Below are positions 32,646-42,821 of a stretch of 64,000 nucleotides of DNA, in pieces (the first letter of the stretch is position 1; each line of letters opens with the position of its first letter). The notes below the pieces were generated by a model. It saw only the letters and a list, made by a program, of their open reading frames with translations. It had not been told where the DNA came from and did no database searches. The translations under genes were made by a program, and so were the position numbers. The DNA is from Nocardioides sp. GY 10127 (GTDB taxonomy: Bacteria > Actinomycetota > Actinomycetes > Propionibacteriales > Nocardioidaceae). The DNA is taken from NCBI RefSeq assembly GCF_004919085.1, contig NZ_STGL01000001.1, positions 339,380-403,379 on the forward strand. The letters run 5' to 3'.

Positions 32646-34560
32646 ACGCGCGGTTGTCGTAGGGCCGGCCGAGGAAGCGCTCCACGAGCACGGCGGCGTC
32701 GTCGCTGCCGCCCGCGGCCAGCACCGTGTCGCGGTAGCGCCGCGCCACGTCGGGGGCGAAGAGGTCCTCGGTGTCGAAGGCCGAGAACAGGTCCTTGGCG
32801 ATGACGAGGCTCCACATGTACGTGTAGTACGCCGAGGTGTACCCGCCCAGGTGGCCGAAGCCGCAGTGGAAGTGCGTGTCCGGGAGCTGCGCCCAGGTCG
32901 CGTACTCCGCGGACAGCTCGGCCACCCGCGCGGTGAGGTCCGCGGGGCGCTCCTGGTGCAGCCAGTAGGAGATGGCCGCGTAGAACATCTGGGTGCGCGC
33001 GTAGTAGCCCTTGCCGAACTCCTCGGCCTCGCGCATCCGGTCCACCAGGTCGGCCGGGATCGGCTCGCCGGCGGCGTCGGTCGCGAAGGTGGCGAGGACG
33101 CCGTGGTCCCAGGCCCACTCCTCCAGCATCTGCGACGGGGCCTCCACGAAGTCCCACTCGGTCGCCACGCCGGAGAACCGCACCCACGCGTGCCGACCGG
33201 CGAGCGTGTGGTGCAGCAGGTGGCCGAACTCGTGGAAGAGCGTGACGACCTCGGAGTGCTCCATCAGGCCGCGGCCGAAGTTGCACACCAGCACGCCCTC
33301 GGGGAGCTGGCGACCCGCGACGCCCGGAACGAGGTCGAACTGGGCGGCGTGGTTGTACTTGCCCGGGCGCGGGTGCAGGTCCAGGTGGATGCGCCCGAGG
33401 ATCTCGCCGGTGTCGTCGAGCGTGACGTCGTAGACGGCCACCTCGTCGTGCCAGCTGGGGGCGTCCGGGACCGCGGTGTAGGTGAGGCCGAACAGCCGCC
33501 CGGTCACGTCGAGCAGGCCCTGCCGGACCCGCGTGAAGTCGAAGTAGGTCCGCGTCTGCTGCGCGTCGACCTCGAACCGCTCGCGACGCACCACCTCGCC
33601 GTAGTGCCGGGCGTCGGCCACGTCGAGCCGCTCGAGGCCGGGGTGGTCCTGACGGGCCCGCTCGGTGAGCAGCGCCGCGTCCCTGGCCGCGGAGTCGGTG
33701 GCGTCGGCGGCGATCTTGGAGACGAAGGCGGCGATGGCGTCGCCCGAGCCGATCATCTTGACCTCGGCGTCGAAGTCCGGCCAACCGGAGTAGCCCAGGG
33801 TGCGGGCCTCCTCCTCGCGCACCGCGAGCAGGTCGGCGAGCACCGCGTCGTTGGCGGGCCAGCCGAGGTTGAGGAACGTCGTCATCACCGCGCGCCGGGC
33901 CTCGCGGTCGGTGGAGAACGCGAGGAACGGGTGGGTGTCGGGGTACCCGGTGGTGATCTCGACCGTCCCGTCCTCGGCCACGGGGTGGGCCTCGACGTAG
34001 TCCGCCGGGAGGCCGTCGAGGGCGGCTGCGGGGACGCGGGTGGAGGTCGCCCCGTCGCGGATGTTGCGGGAGAAGGCCTGGCTCAGGTCGTTCTCCCGCT
34101 CCGACAGGCCACGCAGCACCTCGCGCGTCCCCTCGTCGCGGTCGACGCCGGAGCGGCGGAACGCGCGCAGGGCGTCGGCGAGCACACGGTCGGCCCCCTC
34201 CCCCAGGACGTCGTCCAGCGACCGCCCCTCGAGAGCAGCGAGCCGGGCGTACACGTCCGTGTCGAGCATCAGGCGCGTGCGGAACCCGTGCAGCTCGGTC
34301 TCGAGCTTCTCGGCCTCGTCGCGCACGCCGGCGTCGGGGTGCACCTGCGAGAGCAGGCCGCAGCTGTTCGAGGCGTTGGCCAGGACGACACCGAGGTCGT
34401 TCCACGTCGTCAGCGCCGCGGGGTCACCCGCCTCGTGCGCGCGCAGCCGGTCCACGAGCCCTTCCGCCTGCGGGAGCGCGGCACGGGAGCGGGCGTCGAG
34501 GAAGGCCAGCCAGTCGGCGGGGTCGGCGGAGGTGGGCAGCGTCAGGGGGGCGAGCGTCAC
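32623..34560 (-). CDS. M3 family metallopeptidase (oligopeptidase A/Dcp-like)
   Basis: 645-residue zinc oligopeptidase of the thimet-oligopeptidase family. The zinc site HEFGHLLHHTL (HEXXH) is at about 441-451, with the third ligand Glu in DFVEAPSQMLEEWAWD. The C-terminal channel-forming block FHCGFGHLGGYTSAYYTYMW, carrying the substrate-binding His/Tyr residues, is near 575. Length matches the family. No signal peptide, so it is cytoplasmic and degrades short peptides, complementing the importer and peptidases upstream in the window. GTG 34560 follows TAGGGT by six bases. Confidence 0.94.
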   Translation of the reverse strand: MTLAPLTLPTSADPADWLAFLDARSRAALPQAEGLVDRLRAHEAGDPAALTTWNDLGVVLANASNSCGLLSQVHPDAGVRDEAEKLETELHGFRTRLMLDTDVYARLAALEGRSLDDVLGEGADRVLADALRAFRRSGVDRDEGTREVLRGLSERENDLSQAFSRNIRDGATSTRVPAAALDGLPADYVEAHPVAEDGTVEITTGYPDTHPFLAFSTDREARRAVMTTFLNLGWPANDAVLADLLAVREEEARTLGYSGWPDFDAEVKMIGSGDAIAAFVSKIAADATDSAARDAALLTERARQDHPGLERLDVADARHYGEVVRRERFEVDAQQTRTYFDFTRVRQGLLDVTGRLFGLTYTAVPDAPSWHDEVAVYDVTLDDTGEILGRIHLDLHPRPGKYNHAAQFDLVPGVAGRQLPEGVLVCNFGRGLMEHSEVVTLFHEFGHLLHHTLAGRHAWVRFSGVATEWDFVEAPSQMLEEWAWDHGVLATFATDAAGEPIPADLVDRMREAEEFGKGYYARTQMFYAAISYWLHQERPADLTARVAELSAEYATWAQLPDTHFHCGFGHLGGYTSAYYTYMWSLVIAKDLFSAFDTEDLFAPDVARRYRDTVLAAGGSDDAAVLVERFLGRPYDNRAFTAWLES

Positions 34561-34566
34561 CCCTCC

Positions 34567-34572
34567 ACCCTA
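34567..34572 (-). promoter_or_regulatory. -10 of the M3 peptidase gene, leaderless
   Basis: TAGGGT, then GGAGGG, then GTG. The six spacer bases also resemble a Shine-Dalgarno sequence, so a short leader is not excluded. Confidence 0.5.
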
Positions 34573-34637
34573 GGGGGCGGCACCGACGGCCGTCAGCCGC
34601 CCGGAGGGCACCTCGACCGAACGACAGTCGGGCACGG

Positions 34638-35255
34638 TCACGCCGCCAGCGAGCCGTCCTCGTACAGGTCGCCCGTGCCGTCCGCGTCGTGCAGCCCACC
34701 CGCGCACGACGCGAAGGGCTCCGGCGCGGTCTCGCCGTGCCCGAACGCCTCGAGGAAGAGCGGGAGCCTGGTGTCGTCGACGCCGGTCAGGTCGAGCTGG
34801 CGGCCCCACACCGTGGCCACGACCGGGGCGCCCTGCCCCGGCCACGGCGACAGGATGCCGTTGTCGGGCAGGAAGCCGGCCAGGGTGGCCACCTCGTCGT
34901 CCTCGACGACGGCGGGGTCGTAGGTGAGCAGCACCGTCCCGTGCTCGAGGTCGTGGACGACGTTCTCGGCCCTCACCTGGGTGTCGTAGACGCCGCAGTC
35001 CAGCCAGACGGGGTCGTGCTGCCCGCCGACGGGCGGGGACTCCTCGTAGGTCACGTTGCCCTCGACGTGGTCGCGGGGCAGGTCCTCGTAGACCCGGACG
35101 GCGGCCAGCCCGGTCACCTGCGCGCCGGACCGGAGCCCCGGCAGCACGGCGGCGCCCACGACGAGCGCGGCCCCGCCGGCCACGAGCCCGGCCAGCACGA
35201 GCCGTCGCCGGGTGGCACCCGACCTGACGGGCTCCTCCTCGGGCGACGTCGACAC
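34638..35255 (-). CDS. DUF3105 domain membrane-anchored protein
   Basis: 205 residues. One N-terminal span LVLAGLVAGGAALVVGAAVLP after TRRR suggests an uncleaved anchor with an extracytoplasmic domain. The DUF3105 signature is clear: DHVEGNVTYEESPPVGGQHDP at about 63-83, WLDCGVYDTQV, then AVHDLEHGTVLLTYDP-like NVVHDLEHGTVLLTYDP. Conserved His/Cys residues could bind metal, but the family has no established function. It starts 7 bases after the thiamine-binding protein stop, so the two are probably one operon. Confidence 0.9.
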   Translation of the reverse strand: MSTSPEEEPVRSGATRRRLVLAGLVAGGAALVVGAAVLPGLRSGAQVTGLAAVRVYEDLPRDHVEGNVTYEESPPVGGQHDPVWLDCGVYDTQVRAENVVHDLEHGTVLLTYDPAVVEDDEVATLAGFLPDNGILSPWPGQGAPVVATVWGRQLDLTGVDDTRLPLFLEAFGHGETAPEPFASCAGGLHDADGTGDLYEDGSLAA

Positions 35256-35262
35256 GGTGCGC

Positions 35263-35565
35263 TCAGTCCTCGGCCAGCAGCTGCTCGACGCGCTCGACCT
35301 TCGCGGTCAGCTGCCCGTCCCAGCCGGGCCGGACGTCGGCCTTCATCACGAGCGAGACGCGCGGCGATCGGGCGGCCACGACGTCCACGCACTCCTTGAC
35401 GACGGCCATGACCTCGTCCCACTCCCCCTCGATCGTGGTGAACATCGAGGTGGTCTCGTGGGGCAGCCCCGAGGTGCGGACCACCTTGACGGCGGCCGCC
35501 ACGGCCTCGGAGACGGAGCCGTCCTCGGCGCCGACGGTGGGGGCGATGCTGAAGGCGAGGAGCAT
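35263..35565 (-). CDS. Thiamine-binding protein, UPF0045/MTH1187 family
   Basis: 100-residue ferredoxin-like protein of the MTH1187/YkoF-like family, reported to bind thiamine or a related pyrimidine. Visible family features are MLLAFSIAPTVGAEDGSVSEAVA with Pro-Thr at about 9-11, SGLPHETTSMFTTIEGEWDEVM (conserved TxxEGxxDEVM) and SPRVSLVMKADVRPG. ATG 35565 lies six bases after TAGGTT. Encoded ahead of the DUF3105 gene on the same transcript. No thiamine genes are adjacent, so the ligand remains a family-based inference. Confidence 0.88.
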   Translation of the reverse strand: MLLAFSIAPTVGAEDGSVSEAVAAAVKVVRTSGLPHETTSMFTTIEGEWDEVMAVVKECVDVVAARSPRVSLVMKADVRPGWDGQLTAKVERVEQLLAED

Positions 35566-35571
35566 GGGGCC

Positions 35572-35577
35572 AACCTA
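35572..35577 (-). promoter_or_regulatory. -10 of the UPF0045/DUF3105 operon, leaderless
   Basis: TAGGTT, then GGCCCC, then ATG at 35565. Confidence 0.6.
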
Positions 35578-35619
35578 GCCCTCACGCCGGCGTGCGGGCG
35601 CGGAGGACGCTCGACGCGC

Positions 35620-36471
35620 TCAGCCGGCGGAGCGCACCGGCCCGTGGCCGGGCTCGACGGCCTCGAGCACCTCGACGGGGTCGCCGACCCGCACGCGCAC
35701 CCCGGGGGTGTCGGGCACGAGGTTGACCCCGAACCAGGTGGCGCCGTCGAAGCGGCGGATGCGGGCGAGCGTGGCCGTCGGCTCCTTGCTGCGCTCGCCC
35801 GTCTCCGGGTCGACCGTCGTCATGACGCAGCGCGCGCAGCCCTTGACCGCGCGGAAGACGGCCTCACCGATGCGCACGACGCGCCAGTCGTCCTCGGCCC
35901 AGGGCTCGGCGCCCTCGACGACGACGTTGGGCCGGAACCGGGTCATGGTGAGCCGCAGCGCCGCGTCGCCGGCACGCTCCCGGTGCGCCTGCTGGACCGC
36001 CGCCAGCGACGACGTCGAGGCCAGCAGCAGCGGGTAGCCGTCCGCGAAGGACACCCGGTCGTCCTCGCGGCTGTAGGCCGGGTTCGTGGGACGTCGCGTG
36101 GGGTCGTCGAGGTGGACCAGCCGGACGGGGCGGCCGAGCGCGGCCGACAGCCACGCGTCCGCCTCGGGGCCCGCGGCTGCCGCCGAGAGGCGGGACGACC
36201 AGACCTGCACGCGCAGCTGGAGGGCGGGGTCGGGCTCGGCGACCTCGAGCGGCTCCAGGTCCGCGCCGGAGAGCCGGATGCCGTGGGGCATCGGCTCCGC
36301 GTTGACCAGCAGCATGCGGTTGACCTCGCGGGCGGTGACGAAGCCGCCCTCGGGGTCGACGACCATCCAGCGCCGGTCGCCGGCGAGCCCCCACGGCTCG
36401 ACGAGGGCCTCGTGGACGCGGTGGCCCTTGAGCGACTTCACGGGGTACCGACGGATCTCTGCCAGACGCAC
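35620..36471 (-). CDS. MOSC domain protein (MOSC N-terminal beta-barrel plus MOSC)
   Basis: 283 residues, the length of YcbX/mARC-type molybdenum-cofactor sulfurase C-terminal proteins without a ferredoxin domain. N-terminal barrel: RLAEIRRYPVKSLKGHRVHEA, then GLAGDRRWMVVDPEGGFVTARE at about 28-49. MOSC core: TMTRFRPNVVVEGAEPWAEDDW at about 175-196, VKGCARCVMTTVDPETGERSKEP with the conserved Cys that ligates molybdenum, and ATWFGVNLVPDTPG. Likely an oxidoreductase that reduces N-hydroxylated compounds. GTG 36471 follows TAGGCT by seven bases. Confidence 0.92.
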   Translation of the reverse strand: MRLAEIRRYPVKSLKGHRVHEALVEPWGLAGDRRWMVVDPEGGFVTAREVNRMLLVNAEPMPHGIRLSGADLEPLEVAEPDPALQLRVQVWSSRLSAAAAGPEADAWLSAALGRPVRLVHLDDPTRRPTNPAYSREDDRVSFADGYPLLLASTSSLAAVQQAHRERAGDAALRLTMTRFRPNVVVEGAEPWAEDDWRVVRIGEAVFRAVKGCARCVMTTVDPETGERSKEPTATLARIRRFDGATWFGVNLVPDTPGVRVRVGDPVEVLEAVEPGHGPVRSAG

Positions 36472-36478
36472 GAGCCGC

Positions 36479-36484
36479 AGCCTA
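36479..36484 (-). promoter_or_regulatory. -10 of the MOSC gene, leaderless
   Basis: TAGGCT followed by seven bases and the GTG at 36471. Confidence 0.55.
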
Positions 36485-36529
36485 GGGCCGCCGCCCGTCC
36501 GCCCACGAGCCGACGGGCTCGCCGCGGAC

Positions 36530-37084
36530 TCAGCGCGACGAGACGTCCGCCACGGGCCGTCCCGTCTCCTCCGTGCCCCGCTCCTCGACGAGGCCGCCCA
36601 GTTGGTCCCGCAGGCGCGCCATCGCCTCTCGGCCGTGCTTCTTCACGGTGCCCAGGCCCAACCCGAGCACGTGGGCGGTCTCGGCCTCCGTCAGACCGTC
36701 GAAGTAGCGCAGGACGACGATCGTCCTCTGCCGCGGCGACAGCTCCCCGAGCGCCTGCCGCAAGACCTCGCGGTCGGTGACGTCCCGGTCGTGCTGCGCC
36801 GAGGCGAGGTCGTCGGGGACACGGTCGGTGTGCACTTCGCGCCACCGGCGCCGACGCCAGCGCGACACGGACTCGCGCGACAGCACGGTGCGCACGTATG
36901 GCTCGGGGTCCTCGGCGATCCGGTGCCACCGCGGCACGACCTTGATCAGGGCGGTCTGGACGAGGTCCTCCGCGTCGTGGGGGTCGCCGGTGAGCAGGTA
37001 GGCGGTCCGGAGCAGGGCAGGACGTCGGGCTGAGACCCAGTCGTCGAAGCCCGCGCGCGCCGGGACCTCAGCCACGGCGCTCAC
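36530..37084 (-). CDS. ECF RNA polymerase sigma factor, SigE family
   Basis: 184 residues. Region 2: RPALLRTAYLLTGDPHDAEDLVQTALIKVVPRW at about 19-51. Region 4: LRQALGELSPRQRTIVVLRYFDGLTEAETAHVLGLGLGTVKKHGR at about 108-152 with a helix-turn-helix. This layout (short linker, no anti-sigma zinc motif in the sigma) is that of the actinobacterial SigE/M-type ECF group. Either GTG at 37084 or 37075 may be used. It overlaps the upstream membrane-protein gene by up to 17 bases, so the usual sigma-then-anti-sigma order is reversed and its expression depends on the upstream promoter. Confidence 0.9.
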   Translation of the reverse strand: MSAVAEVPARAGFDDWVSARRPALLRTAYLLTGDPHDAEDLVQTALIKVVPRWHRIAEDPEPYVRTVLSRESVSRWRRRRWREVHTDRVPDDLASAQHDRDVTDREVLRQALGELSPRQRTIVVLRYFDGLTEAETAHVLGLGLGTVKKHGREAMARLRDQLGGLVEERGTEETGRPVADVSSR

Positions 37085-38435
37085 CCAGGCCCCGGCCGGG
37101 CGCGGTCACGCGGGTGCGTCGTAGACCCCAGCCCAGCACGGCCACGCTCGCGAGCAGCGCGACGACCCCACCGACGACCAGCCACGGCAGCGGGACCACG
37201 CCGACAGGCGGCTGAGCCTGGATCGTGGGGGCATGCGCGTACCCCGTCGCGAGCCCGATCAGCTCGGGGGTGCCGTACGTCGCCCGCGGCCAGCCCACCA
37301 CCTGGGTCGTCTCCCCGCTGCGGAGGTCGAGGCGCCACACGGCGTAACCGGTCAGCTCGACGCGTGGTCCGAACGTGGTCGCCGAGGGACCCCAGTAGGT
37401 CAGTGAGGTTTCGTCGACGGCCAGCGGCTGCCGCATGCGCGCCACCTGGCGGTAGCGAGTCGTCCTGTCCTCCGAGGCCACCGAAGGCCAGCCCGGGCTG
37501 GTCCTCCGCCACTCGTGGGCGACCCGACAGCCGTTCCCGACGGCGTAGGCGCCGCTGATGCCGTGCGGCGGACGCACCGTCGTCCTCGCGCCCGACGCGA
37601 GGTCCAGGCAGGTGTTCCGGCTGGTGTCGAGGAGGAACCCGGCACCGGCGGCCGTCAGCCTGAACCCGTCCACGACGCTGGCGGCCCCGGTGGCGGGTGT
37701 CCACACGACGGTTCCCGGGGCGTGGGCGCTCGTGCTCTGCGACATCTCGTCGTCGCCCTCGCCTCCGAGCCAGGCGCCGTAGTCGAACGCCACCCGGTCG
37801 TCGTCCACCCACGTGAGTGCACGCGGGTCGAGGCCGTGGGCGGACTCGATCGGGTACCGCTGCGTGGCCGCGGACACCACGTCGTAGACGCCGACACCGA
37901 TGATCGGCTCCCCGGTGTTCGGGTTGGCCGTGGGATCACCGGTGACCCAGAACGCGACGTGCACCCCGTCCGGGGAGAGCGCGTACCCACCCGCAGCGTC
38001 GTCGGGCAGATCGAGGAAGCGGTACTCCCCCGCGGTGGACACCGCGACGACTCCCGGCGTCGTCCGGCCGAGGAAGGCGCCGATCCCGGTGGCACGTTCA
38101 CCTTCCATCAGGACGGCCACGGGGTCCCAGGGCTTGCCCCCGGTCCCGGGCAGGTACGGGCTGACCTCGCTCACGACGGACGGCAGCCCCCCATCGAGGC
38201 TGCCCGAGGCGGGCGCCATGCTGCCCGTCGTCCTGCCGAGGGCCCCGATGCCGGCCACGGAGCCGAGCCCGACCACGAGGACGACGAGGGCTGCCGCGGC
38301 CCACGCCCGCCGTGCCCGATGAGCCCGGGTGGCGCGGGCGAAGAGGGTCGGGTCCGGCGACCCGTGCGGAGCCTGGCCCGCGAGATCCTCCAGCGCGCGT
38401 GTGAGCCGAGGCTGCTCCTGAGCGGGGGCGGTCAT
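37068..38435 (-). CDS. Membrane protein with extracytoplasmic propeller-like domain, candidate anti-sigma factor
   Basis: 455 residues. A short cytoplasmic helix region (LTRALEDLAGQAPHGSPDPTLFARATR) is followed by a span WAAAALVVLVVGLGSVAGIG at about 39-58. About 340 residues outside look like repeated beta-blades (GGYALSPDGVHVAFWVTGD, ALTWVDDDRVAFDYG, YAVWRLDLRSGETTQVVGW), as in TolB/WD-type folds. A second span LPWLVVGGVVALLASVAVLGW lies near the C-terminus, ending in an Arg-rich cytoplasmic tail. Overlap with the ECF sigma gene and the short N-terminal domain suggest it senses an outside signal and controls that sigma factor. Confidence 0.8.
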   Translation of the reverse strand: MTAPAQEQPRLTRALEDLAGQAPHGSPDPTLFARATRAHRARRAWAAAALVVLVVGLGSVAGIGALGRTTGSMAPASGSLDGGLPSVVSEVSPYLPGTGGKPWDPVAVLMEGERATGIGAFLGRTTPGVVAVSTAGEYRFLDLPDDAAGGYALSPDGVHVAFWVTGDPTANPNTGEPIIGVGVYDVVSAATQRYPIESAHGLDPRALTWVDDDRVAFDYGAWLGGEGDDEMSQSTSAHAPGTVVWTPATGAASVVDGFRLTAAGAGFLLDTSRNTCLDLASGARTTVRPPHGISGAYAVGNGCRVAHEWRRTSPGWPSVASEDRTTRYRQVARMRQPLAVDETSLTYWGPSATTFGPRVELTGYAVWRLDLRSGETTQVVGWPRATYGTPELIGLATGYAHAPTIQAQPPVGVVPLPWLVVGGVVALLASVAVLGWGLRRTRVTAPGRGLGERRG

Positions 38436-38558
38436 GCGGTGCTCGTCATGCTGGCATCACTCCGAGAGTGCCGAGAGAGGGTGGTCACTCTTCCTCACGT
38501 CACGACGGCCCTGCGCGGAGGGGGGCTGACCGGAGATTTCTCGGGTGATCCGAACAGG

Positions 38559-38596
38559 CCGACGGCCCGCCGTCCGGATGGACGACGGGCCGTCGG
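38559..38596 (-). terminator. Terminator hairpin of acnA
   Basis: Arms 38559-38575 and 38580-38596 pair over 17 bases with one mismatch around GGAT, starting 14 bases past the acnA stop. Confidence 0.75.
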
Positions 38597-38610
38597 TGAG
38601 GAGCTGGTGC

Positions 38611-41301
<2,691 letters not shown>

Positions 41302-41404
41302 AGGCCCTCATCTCCTCTGCCGCGCCGTCGCGACGCGATGATCCATCGGTGGGGATAACTGCTGGGTTACCGCGTGCCATCTTGCCGCCGCCGGTCCCGC
41401 CCGT

Positions 41405-41423
41405 GAAAGGAAGGCTCCCCTAA
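41405..41423. promoter_or_regulatory. Partial IdeR/DtxR-type iron box upstream of acnA
   Basis: GAAAGGAAGGCTCCCCTAA matches 13 of 19 positions of the actinobacterial iron box (TTAGGTTAGGCTCACCTAA). The right half AGGCTC-CCTAA is nearly perfect, the left half poor. It lies about 105 bases before the acnA start. Control of an Fe-S enzyme by iron is plausible but this is a weak site. Confidence 0.3.
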
Positions 41424-41487
41424 GTCGGAGCGCTCGCCCCTCACCAGGGCCGGACGGCTGGGGCGGCAGGTCCTCGGCCCCAAACTC

Positions 41488-41516
41488 TCTTGATGTCAAG
41501 ATACATGACGTCAAGG
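41488..41516. promoter_or_regulatory. Tandem palindromes upstream of acnA (TamR/MarR-type operator candidate)
   Basis: TCTTGATGTCAAGA (41488-41501) is a perfect 6-base-arm palindrome. One base on lies ACATGACGTCAAGG (41503-41516), with the inner TGACGTCA palindrome and 10 of the 12 arm positions matching. In Streptomyces the MarR-family regulator TamR controls aconitase; whether its site is this sequence is a recollection I could not check. A possible -10 TATCTT of acnA (41503-41498, minus) overlaps it. Confidence 0.5.
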
Positions 41517-41582
41517 AAGATTGCGAGCGCTTCTCCCCCGGCGCGCCGCCGCTGCCCGGCCCCTGCGGGTCACCACTCCAGG

Positions 41583-42419
41583 TCACCCCTGGGCGAGCAC
41601 CGCGTTGTCCTGCCACGCCTCCCAGTCGGCCAGGCGCTTCTCGTAGTCGGCCTTGGCGATCGAGAGCGGGGACGTGCCGAGGAACGCCCGCAGCGGCGGC
41701 TCGTCCGCGTCGACCAGGGCCAGGACCGCGCGCGCCGAGGCCGTGGGGTCGCCCCGGTGTGCGGCCACCTGGGCCCGCATCTCGTCGACCCGCGCGTGCA
41801 GCGCCTCGTACTCGTCCATGCGCTCGGAGTGCCGGGCGGACGACCCGCTCCAGTCCGTCTCGAAGCCGCCCGGCTCGATGAGGGTCGTCCTGATCCCGAA
41901 CGGCGCCACCTCCTGGGCCATGGCCTGCGTCCACCCCTCCAACGCCCACTTCGAGGCGTGGTAGGCGCTCCAGATCGGGAAGGCGGAGATGCCGCCGATG
42001 GACGTCACCTGCAGGACGTGCCCCGAGCCCTGCGCCCGCAGGTGAGGCAGGGCCGCCTGGGTGACGGCGACCGCGCCGAAGAAGTTCGTCTCCATCTGCG
42101 CGCGCAGCTCGGCCTCGGTCACCTCCTCGGCGAACCCGAAGTGGCCGTAGCCGGCGTTGTTGACCACCACGTCCAGCCGACCGAAGTGGGCGTGTGCGCG
42201 GTCGACGGCGGCGGTGGCTGCCGCGGCATCCGTGACGTCCAGCGTGAGCGGGAGGACGGCGTCCCCGAACCGCTCGAGGAGGTCGTCCAGCGTGGAGGCG
42301 TCCCGGGCAGTGGCGGCCACCCTGTCCCCGCGCTCGAGAGCGGCGATCGTCCAGGCGCGCCCGAAGCCGCGGGACGCGCCGGTGAGGAACCAGGTTTTGT
42401 GCATGTCGTCGTGGGTCAT
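41583..42419 (-). CDS. SDR family NAD(P)-dependent oxidoreductase
   Basis: 278-residue classical SDR. TGASRGFGRAWTIAALERGD (TGxxxGxG) at about 13-32, VVNNAGYGHFG (NNAG) near 88, catalytic Ser in QVTSIGGISAFP, and YHASKWALEGW (YxxxK). The C-terminal substrate loop (EPGGFETDWSGSSARHSERM) is like that of reductases that detoxify aldehydes and ketones. ATG 42419 follows TAGCGT by seven bases. The promoter has a MerR-type 19-base spacer filled by a palindrome, so it is probably induced by an electrophile or oxidant. No MerR gene is next to it. Confidence 0.92.
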   Translation of the reverse strand: MTHDDMHKTWFLTGASRGFGRAWTIAALERGDRVAATARDASTLDDLLERFGDAVLPLTLDVTDAAAATAAVDRAHAHFGRLDVVVNNAGYGHFGFAEEVTEAELRAQMETNFFGAVAVTQAALPHLRAQGSGHVLQVTSIGGISAFPIWSAYHASKWALEGWTQAMAQEVAPFGIRTTLIEPGGFETDWSGSSARHSERMDEYEALHARVDEMRAQVAAHRGDPTASARAVLALVDADEPPLRAFLGTSPLSIAKADYEKRLADWEAWQDNAVLAQG

Positions 42420-42426
42420 GTCCTCG

Positions 42427-42457
42427 ACGCTAGGACCTGGAGCGCACTCCAGCTCAA
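42427..42457 (-). promoter_or_regulatory. MerR-type promoter of the SDR gene
   Basis: -35 TTGAGC (42457-42452) and -10 TAGCGT (42432-42427) are separated by exactly 19 bases, the hallmark spacing of MerR-family targets. The spacer is filled by CTGGAGTGCGCTCCAG (42437-42452), a palindrome of the kind bound by NmlR/AdhR-like regulators. Confidence 0.7.
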
Positions 42458-42610
42458 GCCCGTGGGGGTGGGACCCGGGGAACGGCGAGGTCCTTCTTCA
42501 GCGCCGGCCGCCACGTCGTGGCGCGCCTGCGTGGTCGCGTGGCCTGGCGCACAGGTCGTGTCTAGACGCCTTGCAGAAGGCGGGGCGTGACCGTCCGGCG
42601 CATCGCAAAT

Positions 42611-42648
42611 GTCACGCCGCTGCAAATCGGCTGACACATGACCGGCGC
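42611..42648 (+). promoter_or_regulatory. Candidate GlnR-type site upstream of glutamine synthetase
   Basis: GTCAC-N6-GCAAA-N6-GACAC-N6-GGCGC has the spacing of the GlnR box (GTNAC-N6-GAAAC repeated). The first pair is good, the second weak. It abuts the -10 candidate at 42649, a position that would favour repression. Confidence 0.35.
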
Positions 42649-42654
42649 TAGGTT
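42649..42654 (+). promoter_or_regulatory. Candidate -10 of the glutamine synthetase gene
   Basis: TAGGTT, predicting a leader of about 160 bases. No convincing -35. Confidence 0.4.
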
Positions 42655-42821
42655 CGGCCCGCCGGATCGGCTCCGGTGACAGTCCGGCGCGCGGTGCGCC
42701 GGTGGGTGGCTCCGTCGTCGGCGGAGAAGAGCTGGGAACGCCCCGGACACCTGTTGAACCGTCGACGAACCGGGCGGCTTCACGCCGCACCTGTCGTCCA
42801 CTAGGGAGAATGTGAGAGCCC
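42655..42821 (+). other. Structured leader of the glutamine synthetase mRNA
   Basis: This gene-free stretch holds a perfect 7-base-pair GC hairpin (42684-42690 with 42696-42702) and a second possible stem CTCCG/CGGAG (about 42710-42726). Part of it (GGTGACAGTCCGGC) recalls flavin or cobalamin aptamers, but the conserved cores are missing. Function unknown. Confidence 0.35.

Noticed and set aside
42661..42702. FMN or cobalamin riboswitch before the glutamine synthetase gene
   Set aside because: Only a CCGGTGACAGTCCGG-like arm matches; the conserved cores and further arms are absent, and the downstream gene does not fit either ligand.
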